Shown here: one piece after another, positions 1 to 8,069 of the stretch | Position numbering within the stretch: the stretch's first letter is position 1 | How the letters are laid out: each line of letters opens with the position of its first letter | From: Bacteroidales bacterium UBA1256 | GTDB taxonomy: Bacteria; Bacteroidota; Bacteroidia; Bacteroidales; Paludibacteraceae | Direction: 5' to 3' | DNA length: 25,552 bases | NCBI GenBank assembly: GCA_002308195.1 | Contig: DBVU01000032.1 | Location: 1,588 to 27,139 of the forward strand | The notes under the pieces: model-generated | What the model was told of the DNA's origin: nothing | Database searches by the model: none | What the model saw: only the letters and a program-made list of their open reading frames with translations | Program-made: the position numbers and the translations under genes

Positions 1-7
1 ATTTTTG

Positions 8-15
8 TATTTTTG
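8..15 (+). promoter_or_regulatory. Promoter -7 box for the sugar-nucleotide operon
   Basis: TATTTTTG matches the Bacteroidetes -7 consensus TAnnTTTG, 45 bases before the first ATG. The matching -33 TTTG would lie before the window, so only half the promoter can be judged. It would drive the pyrophosphorylase-galE-manA unit. Confidence 0.5.
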
Positions 16-60
16 CAGTACAATATTGACACATTATTTAAATTATAAAAAAGAATCACA

Positions 61-960
61 ATGAAACCTACACTCTTTGTTCTTGCTGCCGGTATGGGCA
101 GCCGTTATGGTGGATTGAAGCAGCTCGATGGCCTTGGACCAAATGGCGAAACCATCATGGATTATTCGATTTATGATGCCATCAAGGCTGGCTTCGGGAA
201 AGTGGTTTTCGTCATTCGTCGCGTCTTCGAGAAGGACTTCCGCGAGAAGATTGTGTCGAAGTATGAAGGTCGTATTCCCGTTGAACTGGTTTTCCAGGAT
301 CTCGACAACCTTCCTGCAGGCTTCAAGGTTCCTGAAGGTCGCGAGAAGCCATGGGGCACCAACCATGCTGTCTTGATGGGCAAGGACTTGATTCGTGAAC
401 CGTTTGCTGTTATCAATGCGGATGATTTCTATGGCAAGGAGTCGTTCCAAGTCTTAGCTGATTATCTCAAGTCAGTGGAAGGAACCGAAGGCCAATATTG
501 TATGGTAGGTTATCGTGTTTGCAATACGTTGAGCGAAAACGGCTCAGTTAGTCGTGGCGTTTGCGCAACAGATGCCAATGGATTCCTGACAGACGTAGTA
601 GAGCGCACAAAGATTGAGAACAAGAACGGACATATTGTTTTTACAGAGAATGATGTGGACACAGAATTGGCTCCCAATACGCCTGTATCAATGAATATGT
701 GGGGCTTCACGCCTGAGTATTTCCGCTATACAGAAGAGGGATTCAAGGCGTTCCTTGCTGAAAAGGGACAAGAACTGAAGTCCGAATTCTATATTCCTAC
801 TTTGGTTAACCAACTCATCGTCGATGGCAAAGCTACTTGCAAGGTACTGGATACTCCGAGCAAATGGTTCGGTGTTACGTATAGCGAAGACAGACCACAA
901 GTGGTGGACAAAATCAAACAATTGGTAGACGCAGGCATTTACCCCGCTAAATTATTCTAA
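61..960 (+). CDS. NDP-sugar pyrophosphorylase (nucleotidyltransferase)
   Basis: A 299-residue sugar-1-phosphate nucleotidyltransferase of the NTP_transferase fold, expected to join a nucleoside triphosphate to a sugar 1-phosphate in the cytoplasm. The N-terminal signature LAAGMGSRYGGLKQ (residues 8-21) carries the nucleotide-binding glycines, arginine and lysine. GTNHAVL (99-105) and NADDFYG (119-125) supply further binding residues, including the metal-binding aspartates. It lacks a left-handed beta-helix acyltransferase extension, so it is not GlmU-like. The base and sugar cannot be fixed from sequence; UTP or dTTP with glucose 1-phosphate is likely, because galE starts one base after the stop codon and would use UDP-glucose. 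The start is clear: ATG at 61 gives the canonical family N-terminus, 45 bases after a -7 box. Confidence 0.85.
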   Translation: MKPTLFVLAAGMGSRYGGLKQLDGLGPNGETIMDYSIYDAIKAGFGKVVFVIRRVFEKDFREKIVSKYEGRIPVELVFQDLDNLPAGFKVPEGREKPWGTNHAVLMGKDLIREPFAVINADDFYGKESFQVLADYLKSVEGTEGQYCMVGYRVCNTLSENGSVSRGVCATDANGFLTDVVERTKIENKNGHIVFTENDVDTELAPNTPVSMNMWGFTPEYFRYTEEGFKAFLAEKGQELKSEFYIPTLVNQLIVDGKATCKVLDTPSKWFGVTYSEDRPQVVDKIKQLVDAGIYPAKLF

Positions 961-961
961 T

Positions 962-1990
962 ATGGCACGTATTATAGTTACCGGAGGAACGGGTTATATT
1001 GGCTCGCACACCGCTGTAGAACTCATACAGCAAGGTTACGACGTAACCATAGTGGACAATCTAAGCAACTCATCCATCGAAGTGTTGGATGGGCTAGAGA
1101 AGATTGTCGGTTTTCGTCCCGCATTTGCCAATATTGACTGCAACAATTATACTGATTTGGATGCTGTTTTTAGCCAGTATCCTGATACGGTGGGCGTTAT
1201 CCATTTTGCAGCAAGCAAGGCAGTAGGAGAATCGGTAGAAAAGCCACTGATGTATTATCGCAACAATATCGGTAGTCTCATCACCTTGTTGGAGGTAATG
1301 CGCGCACACAATGTGCCTAATCTGGTGTTCTCCTCCAGTTGTACCGTTTACGGCCAACCGGATGCTGCTCATCTGCCGGTTGACGAGACTGCTCCTATCC
1401 AAAAAGCACTTTCACCGTATGGCAACACCAAGCAGATTAACGAAGAGATTATCAACGACGAAGCACATACTGATAGCAGCTTAAATGCGACTATTCTGCG
1501 TTATTTCAATCCAATTGGTGCGCATCCTACGGCTTATATCGGCGAACTGCCTAATGGCGTTCCACAGAATCTGCTGCCGTTCGTTACACAAACTGCGGCC
1601 GGATTGCGCAAGGAACTCAAGGTCTTTGGTAATGACTACAACACGCCTGATGGATCGTGTATTCGCGATTATATCTACGTTGTTGATTTAGCTAAGGCAC
1701 ATGTTAAGGCCATTGACCGAATGCTGAATGTCAAGGATCGCGAGCAAGTAGAGGTCTTCAATCTGGGCACAGGACGAGGATTAAGTGTATTGGAAGTGAT
1801 TCATGAGTTCGAGCAAGCTACGGGCCAGAAAATTCCATATACCATCGTCGGACGTCGTGAAGGAGATATCGAACAAGTGTGGGCGGAACCGCACAAGGCC
1901 AATACTGTCTTGGGCTGGAAAGCCGATACGCCTATCCGTGACGTGCTTGCTAGCGCATGGAAATGGGAAAAACGCATACGCAATCTCTAA
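962..1990 (+). CDS. galE: UDP-glucose 4-epimerase
   Basis: 342 residues, the normal GalE length. It interconverts UDP-glucose and UDP-galactose with bound NAD, supplying galactose for glycans or feeding the Leloir pathway. This is an extended short-chain dehydrogenase: the Rossmann motif TGGTGYIGSH is at residues 7-16, the serine/threonine cluster SSSCTVYG at 124-131, and the catalytic YxxxK is Y153/K157 in SPYGNTK. The C-terminal GRREGD segment, which contacts the UDP moiety, is present. It begins one base after the pyrophosphorylase stop codon, so the two are almost certainly co-transcribed. No defect is visible. Confidence 0.95.
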   Translation: MARIIVTGGTGYIGSHTAVELIQQGYDVTIVDNLSNSSIEVLDGLEKIVGFRPAFANIDCNNYTDLDAVFSQYPDTVGVIHFAASKAVGESVEKPLMYYRNNIGSLITLLEVMRAHNVPNLVFSSSCTVYGQPDAAHLPVDETAPIQKALSPYGNTKQINEEIINDEAHTDSSLNATILRYFNPIGAHPTAYIGELPNGVPQNLLPFVTQTAAGLRKELKVFGNDYNTPDGSCIRDYIYVVDLAKAHVKAIDRMLNVKDREQVEVFNLGTGRGLSVLEVIHEFEQATGQKIPYTIVGRREGDIEQVWAEPHKANTVLGWKADTPIRDVLASAWKWEKRIRNL

Positions 1991-2007
1991 AGCAATCAAC
2001 ACACAAC

Positions 2008-3003
2008 ATGTTGTATCCTTTCAAATTTAGAGCGCAACTCTTCCATAAATTGTGGGGAGGACATACTATCGAACAATGGTACGACCATGTTCCTGCCGAC
2101 TACGAGAATGTGGGCGAAGCATGGGTAATATCCGATATTGAGAAATATCCGACAGAGGTCAGCAATGGATCGCATGCAGGCGATTCATTGCAAGACTTGC
2201 TGGAAGTATATATGGATGAATTGGTCGGAACCAAGGTTTTCGATGCATTTGGCACGCATTTTCCGGTGCTGTTGAAGTTTATCGATGCCATCGACGACCT
2301 CTCTATCCAGGTGCATCCGGATGACGACTACGCGCTTGAAAATGAGCATTGTTTGGGCAAGAATGAGATGTGGTATATCTTGCCGTCTGCGCCTGATGCG
2401 GCTATCTATCTTGGTTGGAACCAAGAAATGAACTCATCGCTCATTCACGCAGCCATCTTAGATGGCTCTCTCGCGCGCTATCTGCGCGGTTATAAGGTGA
2501 AGGAGGGAGATGTGGCTTATATTCCTGCAGGCACAGTACATGCTATGCAGCGCAATACCATTGTAGCCGAGATTCAGGAGAATTCGGATATCACTTATCG
2601 CTTGTACGATTACAATCGAGTAGGAAATGATGGTCGCATGCGTCCTCTCAAGTTGGACAAGGCGCTTGAGGTGATGGATTTCGCGGTCTCCAAAGAGGCT
2701 ACAGTCACTCATCCGGAAACCGATGCCAATGGAGTGGCTAATCTAAAGAAAACGCCGTATTTCACGGCCAATGTGATGCAACTCAACCAAACGGTTCAGC
2801 GCGATTATGCACCATTAGATTCGTTTGTGGCGTTTATGTGCCTAGAGGGCAAGTGCCAACTCACGGCTTTAGATTGCGAGTTAGAAGACAAAACGGTTTC
2901 TATGCGGCAGGGAGAAGCAGTTCTTGTGCCTGCTAGTCTCAACGACATACGACTGGAGCCACAGTCCGAATGCAAACTTATAGAGGTTTACATCGAATTG
3001 TAA
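2008..3003 (+). CDS. manA: Class I mannose-6-phosphate isomerase
   Basis: A zinc-dependent type I phosphomannose isomerase, interconverting fructose 6-phosphate and mannose 6-phosphate, the entry to GDP-mannose/GDP-fucose or the exit for mannose. With the start at 2008 it is 331 residues and begins MLYPFKFRAQ, the usual family opening. An in-frame ATG at 1957 would add 17 residues inside galE and is less likely. Zinc ligands are recognisable: Q101 and H103 in LSIQVHPDDD, E120 in KNEMWYIL and H178 in AGTVHAM. GEAWVIS (36-42) and SDITYRLYDYNR (from 193) are further family motifs. It follows galE by 17 bases and is the last gene before a terminator. Type I PMIs can act on related sugars, so specificity is inferred. 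Confidence 0.9.
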   Translation: MLYPFKFRAQLFHKLWGGHTIEQWYDHVPADYENVGEAWVISDIEKYPTEVSNGSHAGDSLQDLLEVYMDELVGTKVFDAFGTHFPVLLKFIDAIDDLSIQVHPDDDYALENEHCLGKNEMWYILPSAPDAAIYLGWNQEMNSSLIHAAILDGSLARYLRGYKVKEGDVAYIPAGTVHAMQRNTIVAEIQENSDITYRLYDYNRVGNDGRMRPLKLDKALEVMDFAVSKEATVTHPETDANGVANLKKTPYFTANVMQLNQTVQRDYAPLDSFVAFMCLEGKCQLTALDCELEDKTVSMRQGEAVLVPASLNDIRLEPQSECKLIEVYIEL

Positions 3004-3032
3004 ATCTTAATAATCGTATACTTTTTTGTGGG

Positions 3033-3082
3033 CGAGACATAGACGAGACTTTACCGAGACATAAACGAGACAATCACGAGAG
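3033..3082. repeat. Five CGAGA repeats with exact 11-bp period
   Basis: CGAGAC begins at 3033, 3044, 3055 and 3066, and CGAGAG at 3077, exactly 11 bp apart. The five linker bases vary. A sixth CGAGAG at 3117 is out of phase. The array lies between convergent manA and rsmD, and its last units form the left arm of the terminator hairpin. An 11-bp period places each unit on nearly the same DNA face, which could suit a repeated protein contact, but no function is shown. Confidence 0.7.
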
Positions 3083-3102
3083 CACTACGTGGTTGTCTTT
3101 TT
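3068..3102 (+). terminator. Rho-independent terminator after manA
   Basis: AGACAATCACG (3068-3078) pairs with CGTGGTTGTCT (3088-3098) through 11 pairs, one of them G-U, around a nine-base loop, followed by a T run to 3102. It lies 65 bases past the manA stop. The reverse direction lacks a good T run, so rsmD probably terminates elsewhere or weakly here. Confidence 0.85.
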
Positions 3103-3131
3103 GTATAAAATCTTAACGAGAGTAAATTTTC

Positions 3132-3662
3132 TTACTGAAAGAAACTGAAATGTACGCTGCCATATTGGCGCGTTTCTACGTGGCGTGGATGAGTCGTGAA
3201 ATTCGTATCTTTGCCATGCTCTACGACTAGCCATCCATTCGGTTTAAGTATATCTCGCTCCAGAATTAAATCGGGCAGAGTAGGCAATTGCTCCAAAGCA
3301 TAAGGCGGATCAGCGAATATCAGGTCATACTTGATGTGACAACTATTCAAATATTTGAATACATCGCCACGAATGACAGTCAGATTGTTGATGCCCAGTT
3401 GTTTACAACAACTGATTATCCAATTCTGCTGAACATGTGCCAATTCTACAGCCGTAACTTCTCTGGCACCGCGGCTCACACATTCTATGCCTATTCCGCC
3501 TGTTCCTGCAAATAGGTCGAGCATATCAATCCCCTCAAAATCAATCCGATTGTTCAGCAGATTGAACAAACTCTCTTTCGCGAAATCGGTTGTCGGTCTC
3601 GCAGTTATATTTTTAGGGGGCGACAATCGCCGCCCCCCGTATTTTCCAGAGATTATACGCAT
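3132..3662 (-). CDS. rsmD: 16S rRNA (guanine966-N2)-methyltransferase
   Basis: An S-adenosylmethionine-dependent methyltransferase that modifies G966 of 16S rRNA during 30S assembly. The 176-residue protein begins MRIISGKYGGRRL, the standard RsmD opening. The frame is open for 19 more codons upstream, but these run into the preceding gene and are not family-like, so 3662 is chosen. The SAM-binding motif DLFAGTGGIGIE is at 49-60 and the N6/N2-methylase motif DPPY at 118-121. It lies 13 bases downstream of the pseudopilin-like gene on the same strand and is probably co-transcribed from the promoter beyond it. Confidence 0.92.
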   Translation of the reverse strand: MRIISGKYGGRRLSPPKNITARPTTDFAKESLFNLLNNRIDFEGIDMLDLFAGTGGIGIECVSRGAREVTAVELAHVQQNWIISCCKQLGINNLTVIRGDVFKYLNSCHIKYDLIFADPPYALEQLPTLPDLILERDILKPNGWLVVEHGKDTNFTTHPRHVETRQYGSVHFSFFQ

Positions 3663-3675
3663 CTCTCTAAACTTC

Positions 3676-4437
3676 TTACTCCCAGTTTCCTGCGTTGTTG
3701 TTCGGAGCAATGATGTCACCCACCTTCAAACCGGCATAGTGCTCAAGTTTCTCCTCGCGGTCAATCAGGTTAACCAATTCCTGTTTGTTCAGGTCGCCCA
3801 GATAGCTTGCAAACGGCGCACGTGCTTCGAACAATGGAACACGAATACCTTGACTGGTCTTGTAGTCGTTGTTTACTTCCAGTTCAAATTGCTTGCCTTC
3901 CAGGTTGAAAGGAATATAGGTAATCTGGTCAATATTCTCCGCATTATACTCGCCTTTGTACAAAGCTTCAAGCATATTCAGTTCAATCGTATCACGGCGG
4001 AAACCTTGCAAACCATTGTCTTTCACGTCTTTATCGTTCTCCCAGATATATGCATAGAGTGCATCATTATCTTCAAACGAATTCTTCTTCAGCGCTTTTT
4101 TCTTGGCGGCTTCAAGTATCTTAACGGCTTTATGCTCTGTCAAACCTGCCTCCAATTGCTTATCGGTCAAACTTCCTTCCTTCAGCAACTCTTTTTTGGG
4201 AGCGGTCTTCAGGAAAGTGAGCAGGGTGTCGTAACTAGGCGTAAAACGACCATTTTGATGGTGAAATTCCACTTCTGCAGTACGCAAATCTACAAGGTGC
4301 TTAATTACCTCAACGTCGCGAACCTCTTTGGTTTTATCAAACTTAATAGGAGTTGTAACGCTTGTTACGCAGAAATAAGCCATTGCACAAGCTGCGATGC
4401 TGAGCAGGCAAATGAAAAGGATACGTGTTGCTTTCAT
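3676..4437 (-). CDS. Membrane-anchored pseudopilin-like Bacteroidetes protein
   Basis: 253 residues of unknown function. One hydrophobic segment (about 6-26) near the N-terminus, with lysine and arginine before it, suggests an inner-membrane anchor with the rest in the periplasm. The next part, containing the segment LRTAEVEFHHQNGRFTPSYD and reaching LLTFLKT, looks like the helix and early region of type II/IV pseudopilins, but the usual G/E prepilin cleavage site is not evident. The C-terminus ends GLKVGDIIAPNNNAGNWE; this ending and the pilin-like N-terminal half resemble an uncharacterised family I associate with Bacteroidetes genomes. It is the first gene of a unit with rsmD, transcribed from its own promoter divergently from the RSH gene. 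No function is assigned. Confidence 0.75.
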   Translation of the reverse strand: MKATRILFICLLSIAACAMAYFCVTSVTTPIKFDKTKEVRDVEVIKHLVDLRTAEVEFHHQNGRFTPSYDTLLTFLKTAPKKELLKEGSLTDKQLEAGLTEHKAVKILEAAKKKALKKNSFEDNDALYAYIWENDKDVKDNGLQGFRRDTIELNMLEALYKGEYNAENIDQITYIPFNLEGKQFELEVNNDYKTSQGIRVPLFEARAPFASYLGDLNKQELVNLIDREEKLEHYAGLKVGDIIAPNNNAGNWE

Positions 4438-4474
4438 TATAGATAGATTTTATTTATTTGCACATTTTCGGCTG

Positions 4475-4506
4475 CAAAATTAATACAAAATTTCTAAATA
4501 TGCAAA
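4475..4506 (-). promoter_or_regulatory. Divergent promoter for pseudopilin-like gene and rsmD
   Basis: On the minus strand TTTG (complement of 4503-4506) is followed after 20 bases by TAATTTTG (complement of 4475-4482), a full match to the Bacteroidetes -33/-7 promoter. The ATG at 4437 lies about 38 bases beyond the -7 box. Confidence 0.75.
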
Positions 4507-4521
4507 TAAAATTGATTTTAT

Positions 4522-4552
4522 TTTGCAATTTGCATTTTTTTTCGTAACTTTG
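4522..4552 (+). promoter_or_regulatory. Promoter for the truncated RSH gene
   Basis: TTTG at 4522-4525, 19 bases, then TAACTTTG at 4545-4552. The start codon at 4576 is only 23 bases further on, leaving a leader of roughly 15-20 bases. This promoter position is the main argument that the RSH protein really starts at 4576 and never had its hydrolase domain in this locus. Confidence 0.8.
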
Positions 4553-4575
4553 CCCCGATTTTTGGAATTCATCTG

Positions 4576-6015
4576 ATGGAAGAGAGCAATAAAGTCCTAT
4601 ATGACATTTTGAACCAACGCTTGGAACTACTTCGTACGTTGGATCAGGAGGGGGATAGCGATCGTCGTCGCCACATCGCGCGCGAGACGCAAACACTGCA
4701 TGCCCCAATGGCTCACCGGCTTGGTTTGTACCAGATTAAGACTGAGATGGAGGACTTGGCGCTCAAATTCCTGGATTATGAGACATACAAGTACATTGCG
4801 CATGCTTTGAATGCCAAAAAGGTAGAGCGAGAGGAGTATATTGCAAGATTTATCGCACCTATCGAGGAGAAGCTGAAAGCCGAAGGCTTTACGTTCACTA
4901 TCAAGGGACGTCCCAAATCGATTCACTCCATCTATCATAAGATGCAAGCGCAGCATTGCGATGTAGATAGGATCTACGACCTGTTTGCTATCCGCATCAT
5001 ACTTGATTCTCCTCCTGAGCGAGAGAAATCCGACTGTTGGCAGGTTTATTCGCTCATCACCGATGTCTTTCCCCCCAATCCAAAACGACTGCGTGATTGG
5101 CTGTCTGTGCCCAAAGAGAACGGTTATGAATCGCTTCATACCACTGTTCTCGGCCCGGACAAACGATGGGTAGAGGTCCAGATTCGTACCACCCGCATGG
5201 ATGAGGTGGCAGAGAAAGGTGTGGCTGCTCACTGGTCGTACAAAGGAGTTAAAGGATCTATTGTACAACGGCCGAGCGATGTATATGTTTTCACTCCAAC
5301 AGGCGATCTGCGTCGTCTTCCGTTTGGTGCAACAGTCCTGGATTTTGCGTATTCAATCCACAGCGAAGTCGGCTCGCACTGCGTCGGGGGAACCATTCGC
5401 AATCAAAATGTTTCCATTCGTCAGCAGTTGCAGAATGGAGATCAGGTGTTTGTACTGACTTCTCCAAACCAACATCCAAATGCAGATTGGCTGAATTTTG
5501 TGGCGTCGTCTAAAGCCAAAAACAAGATCCGCCAATCGCTCAAAGAGATCGAATACAAATCGGCTGCAGAAGGCAAAGAACTGATTGAACGCCGATTCAA
5601 AAATTGGAAACTGGAGTATGGCGAAGCGGACATAACTCGTCTAGCCAATAAGTTAGGCTACAAAGCCGTTTCCGACCTCTATCAATCGCTGGCAACCGGA
5701 AAGGAAGATATACTACGTCTCCGCGATGTATTCCTTGCGCTGAACGAAACTCCGGTCCAAGGACCACGCGAGGAGCATGAGTATGTTCCCAAGAACGAAC
5801 TAAAAGGACTTGCCATTGAGGTAGATATGGATGTCAAGAATGTAGATTACAACCTATCCAAATGCTGTAATCCTCAACCGGGAGACCCGATTTTCGCATT
5901 TATCTCGGTTACCAAAGGTATCCGCATCCACCGTTGCGACTGTCCAAACGCCGAGAACATACGCGAGCGCTACCCGTATCGTATGCTTCCTGCACGTTGG
6001 GCAGCTAAACACTAA
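4576..6015 (+). CDS. RelA/SpoT-type (p)ppGpp synthetase lacking HD and ACT domains
   Basis: 479 residues against about 740 for the usual Bacteroidetes Rel. It transfers pyrophosphate from ATP to GDP/GTP to make the alarmone. The protein opens in the last helix of what would be the HD hydrolase domain (RLELLRTL replaces RLHNMRTL, so the hydrolase Asn/Asp are gone). It continues with the linker [13 protein letters not shown], the synthetase domain (about 90-225), TGS domain (about 236-296), helical domain and zinc-finger domain (C430, C431, H452, C456), then stops before the ACT domain. Synthetase residues look intact: GRPKSIHSI (111-119), RLRD (171-174), GYESLHT (183-189) and E200 in EVQIRT. 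The basic RLRD resembles the RxKD form of bifunctional enzymes. recR starts 17 bases later. Inference: a ribosome-responsive synthetase without self-hydrolysis. Confidence 0.88.
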   Translation: MEESNKVLYDILNQRLELLRTLDQEGDSDRRRHIARETQTLHAPMAHRLGLYQIKTEMEDLALKFLDYETYKYIAHALNAKKVEREEYIARFIAPIEEKLKAEGFTFTIKGRPKSIHSIYHKMQAQHCDVDRIYDLFAIRIILDSPPEREKSDCWQVYSLITDVFPPNPKRLRDWLSVPKENGYESLHTTVLGPDKRWVEVQIRTTRMDEVAEKGVAAHWSYKGVKGSIVQRPSDVYVFTPTGDLRRLPFGATVLDFAYSIHSEVGSHCVGGTIRNQNVSIRQQLQNGDQVFVLTSPNQHPNADWLNFVASSKAKNKIRQSLKEIEYKSAAEGKELIERRFKNWKLEYGEADITRLANKLGYKAVSDLYQSLATGKEDILRLRDVFLALNETPVQGPREEHEYVPKNELKGLAIEVDMDVKNVDYNLSKCCNPQPGDPIFAFISVTKGIRIHRCDCPNAENIRERYPYRMLPARWAAKH

Positions 6016-6032
6016 ACATAAAACGAAATAAC

Positions 6033-6653
6033 GTGTCCGATTATCCAAGCATATTACTAGAACAGGCAGTCAACCAGATGGCTTCGCTGCCAGGAGTAGG
6101 CAAAAAAACAGCCTTAAGGCTCGTTTTGCAGTTACTTCGTCGGTCGGACAAAGAGGTAGAGAACTTTGCCGGATCACTAACGAAGCTGAAGAAAGAGGTT
6201 ATCTACTGTCGTGAGTGTCACAATATATCTGATACAGAATTGTGTCCTATATGTGCATCCACACATCGCGACCATTCTACTATCTGCGTAGTAGAGAATA
6301 TCCAGGATGTGATGTCCATCGAGAATACAGGCCAATACAATGGCGTTTATCATGTTCTGGGAGGTATTATTTCTCCTATGGACGGAGTAGGGCCAAAGGA
6401 CCTAGAGATTGATTCGCTGATAGAACGTGTGGCCAAAGGTGGAATCCAGGAGGTTATTTTGGCTTTGCCTACTACGATGGAAGGTGATACTACCAATTTC
6501 TACATCTTCCGCCGCATGCAGAATGCCGGATTGACCGAACAGACACGATTGTCGCAGATTGCTCGTGGTGTGGCTATTGGCAATGAACTGGAATATACCG
6601 ACGAAGTGACGCTTGGTCGCTCTATCGTCAACCGAATTGATTATAATAACTAA
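6033..6653 (+). CDS. recR: Recombination mediator protein RecR
   Basis: 206 residues, the usual RecR size. RecR works with RecO/RecF to load RecA on gapped DNA. The start is GTG at 6033, giving [13 protein letters not shown], which aligns with the family N-terminus; no better ATG is available. Domains in order: helix-hairpin-helix around [12 protein letters not shown] (19-30), a C4 zinc finger at C59, C62, C71 and C74, a TOPRIM domain from about residue 84 ([14 protein letters not shown]) with [12 protein letters not shown] (110-121), and a C-terminal Walker-like segment. It follows the RSH gene by 17 bases and leads a conserved-looking string of small genes. Confidence 0.95.
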   Translation: MSDYPSILLEQAVNQMASLPGVGKKTALRLVLQLLRRSDKEVENFAGSLTKLKKEVIYCRECHNISDTELCPICASTHRDHSTICVVENIQDVMSIENTGQYNGVYHVLGGIISPMDGVGPKDLEIDSLIERVAKGGIQEVILALPTTMEGDTTNFYIFRRMQNAGLTEQTRLSQIARGVAIGNELEYTDEVTLGRSIVNRIDYNN

Positions 6654-6665
6654 AAAGATAAACAC

Positions 6666-7106
6666 ATGGAAGAAAATCAAGTAGTGCGCTCCTTGCATTG
6701 GATTTATTATATTCAGATGATAGTTTCGCTCATCATCCTGACTGCTATGTATTACGCATTCTCCAAAGGTTTGTACGAGCCACTGGATAAGTTCTCCCAA
6801 CTGGGAAAAATCGTGCAATATATCGTGATTTTTGATGCGCTCATCACTATTCCTTTCGGATTATATATGGTCAAACTATTCAAACCGCAAACGCTGAAGC
6901 AGTATTTTAAGATTGCGGCTATACGTATTTTGTTGGTTAGCAATGCTATGCCGCTCGGTATATTTGCGTTCTACTGGCTTGGCGGTTACCGTTCCATGCT
7001 CTGGGTAGCAGCTATTGCTGCTATAGCATGGTATTTTACAAAACCGACCATTGGCAAACTGGAACAGGAGATGAGTCCGAAGGATGAAAATCAGGAGACC
7101 TATTAA
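6666..7106 (+). CDS. Small integral membrane protein
   Basis: 146 residues with about four predicted membrane helices (roughly 14-31, 46-68, 82-103 and 105-125), a short charged N-terminus and a hydrophilic acidic tail (LEQEMSPKDENQETY). No catalytic motif is visible and I do not recognise a named family. It sits 12 bases after recR and 26 bases before a HAD gene, in an arrangement I recall from Bacteroides relatives (recR, membrane protein, acetyltransferase), so it is probably conserved and co-transcribed. Function unknown. Confidence 0.75.
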   Translation: MEENQVVRSLHWIYYIQMIVSLIILTAMYYAFSKGLYEPLDKFSQLGKIVQYIVIFDALITIPFGLYMVKLFKPQTLKQYFKIAAIRILLVSNAMPLGIFAFYWLGGYRSMLWVAAIAAIAWYFTKPTIGKLEQEMSPKDENQETY

Positions 7107-7132
7107 TCTTACCTCTAAAACACTAGACGAAT

Positions 7133-7555
7133 ATGATTATCGCATGCGATTTTGACGGAACAATTGTAACTCACGAATATCCGCGTATAGGAAAACCTAT
7201 ACCGTTTGCTATCCAGACGCTCAAGAAACTTCAGGACGAGGATCATCATCAGATTATTCTCTGGACTGTCCGTGAAGGAGAATTGTTGGACGAAGCGGTC
7301 ACTTACTGTAAGAATAGAGGACTGGAATTCTATGCTATCAATAGCAATTATCCGGAGGAAGAACCGGAACATCATACGGCACGTAAACTGGTAGCAGACC
7401 TTTGGATTGACGATCGTAACCTAGGCGGATTGCCTGATTGGGGAGTTATATACAATATGATTCACTCGGGCAAATGTTGGGAACCCGCTCCGCAAGGCAA
7501 TATGGAGGACCTGCGTCCTAAGAAGAAAGGATTTTTTGCACGCCTGTTCAGTTAA
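7133..7555 (+). CDS. BT0820-like HAD-superfamily hydrolase
   Basis: 140 residues, a minimal HAD fold without a cap domain. Motif I is CDFDGT with nucleophile D6 and acid/base D8. T45 in LWTVREGE is motif II. R84/K85 in HTARKLVADLW could provide motif III, and D93/D94 in WIDDRNLGG motif IV. It resembles the small Bacteroides phosphatase family typified by BT0820 (recognised by pattern, not by search), expected to hydrolyse phosphate esters in the cytoplasm; the substrate is unknown. The C-terminal tail is basic and ends with a short hydrophobic patch (KKKGFFARLFS). The GNAT gene starts four bases after its stop, so coupling is likely. Confidence 0.8.
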   Translation: MIIACDFDGTIVTHEYPRIGKPIPFAIQTLKKLQDEDHHQIILWTVREGELLDEAVTYCKNRGLEFYAINSNYPEEEPEHHTARKLVADLWIDDRNLGGLPDWGVIYNMIHSGKCWEPAPQGNMEDLRPKKKGFFARLFS

Positions 7556-7559
7556 ATCT

Positions 7560-8069
7560 ATGATTCGTTTACGCAAACTGGAACCATCTGATCTGCCGTT
7601 TCTCTATCAATGGGAAAACGATGCTGCCTCATGGTCTGATGCAGATACGCACAATCCGCTTTCGCAGCAAGATCTGCGCGATTATATAGCATCCACCACA
7701 GGCGATATCTATCGTGATGGGCAGTTACGTCTGATCATAGAAGAAATCGACGATACAGATTCAAAAAAAGGCGGTGCAACCATAGGTTGCATCGACCTCT
7801 TTGATTTTGATCCGCGTAATCGTCGCGCTGCTATAGGCATGTATGTTGCGAAAGAATCGCGTGGCAAAGGAGTTGGAAGGGAGGCAGTAGAAGCGCTAGA
7901 AAAGTACGCCTTTGGCCATCTTAATCTCCGCTTGCTATATGCCGTTATATCTGAAAAAAACGCGGCTTGCACCGCGCTTTATCGTTCTTTAGGTTATCAG
8001 CCTACGGCACAAATGCCCGGTTGGACCTTAGAAGGAGCCGCTACTATCTGGCTTAAAAATTATACTTAG
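7560..8069 (+). CDS. GNAT-family N-acetyltransferase (RimJ/RimL-like)
   Basis: 169 residues beginning MIRLRKLEPSDLPFLYQWEN, the usual opening of RimJ/RimL-type acetyltransferases. An earlier in-frame ATG at 7536 would overlap the HAD gene and add eight atypical residues, so 7560 is preferred. The acetyl-CoA pyrophosphate-binding loop is RGKGVGRE (101-108), after the beta4 strand AAIGMYV. The substrate (protein N-terminus, amino sugar or small amine) cannot be told. It is the last plus-strand gene of the recR string, and its final 17 bases overlap the 3' end of the oppositely oriented outer-membrane gene. Confidence 0.85.
   Translation: MIRLRKLEPSDLPFLYQWENDAASWSDADTHNPLSQQDLRDYIASTTGDIYRDGQLRLIIEEIDDTDSKKGGATIGCIDLFDFDPRNRRAAIGMYVAKESRGKGVGREAVEALEKYAFGHLNLRLLYAVISEKNAACTALYRSLGYQPTAQMPGWTLEGAATIWLKNYT

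Noticed and set aside
1957..2007. Extended start for phosphomannose isomerase
   Set aside because: It would add 17 atypical residues inside galE; the family N-terminus begins at the 2008 ATG.
3663..3719. Extended start for rsmD
   Set aside because: The extra residues overlap the upstream gene's end and are not part of the RsmD family; MRIISGKYGG is the normal start.
3487..4446. A 319-codon plus-strand frame opposite the pseudopilin-like gene
   Set aside because: It is antisense to a gene with signal anchor, promoter and conserved-looking end, and also crosses the rsmD start. Its hydrophobic, phenylalanine-rich translation is the usual shadow of a Lys/Glu-rich gene.
4438..4575. Remnant of a lost HD hydrolase domain upstream of the RSH gene
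   Set aside because: The interval is AT-rich, holds two divergent promoters and translates to nothing like an HD domain; an in-frame stop is present at 4513.
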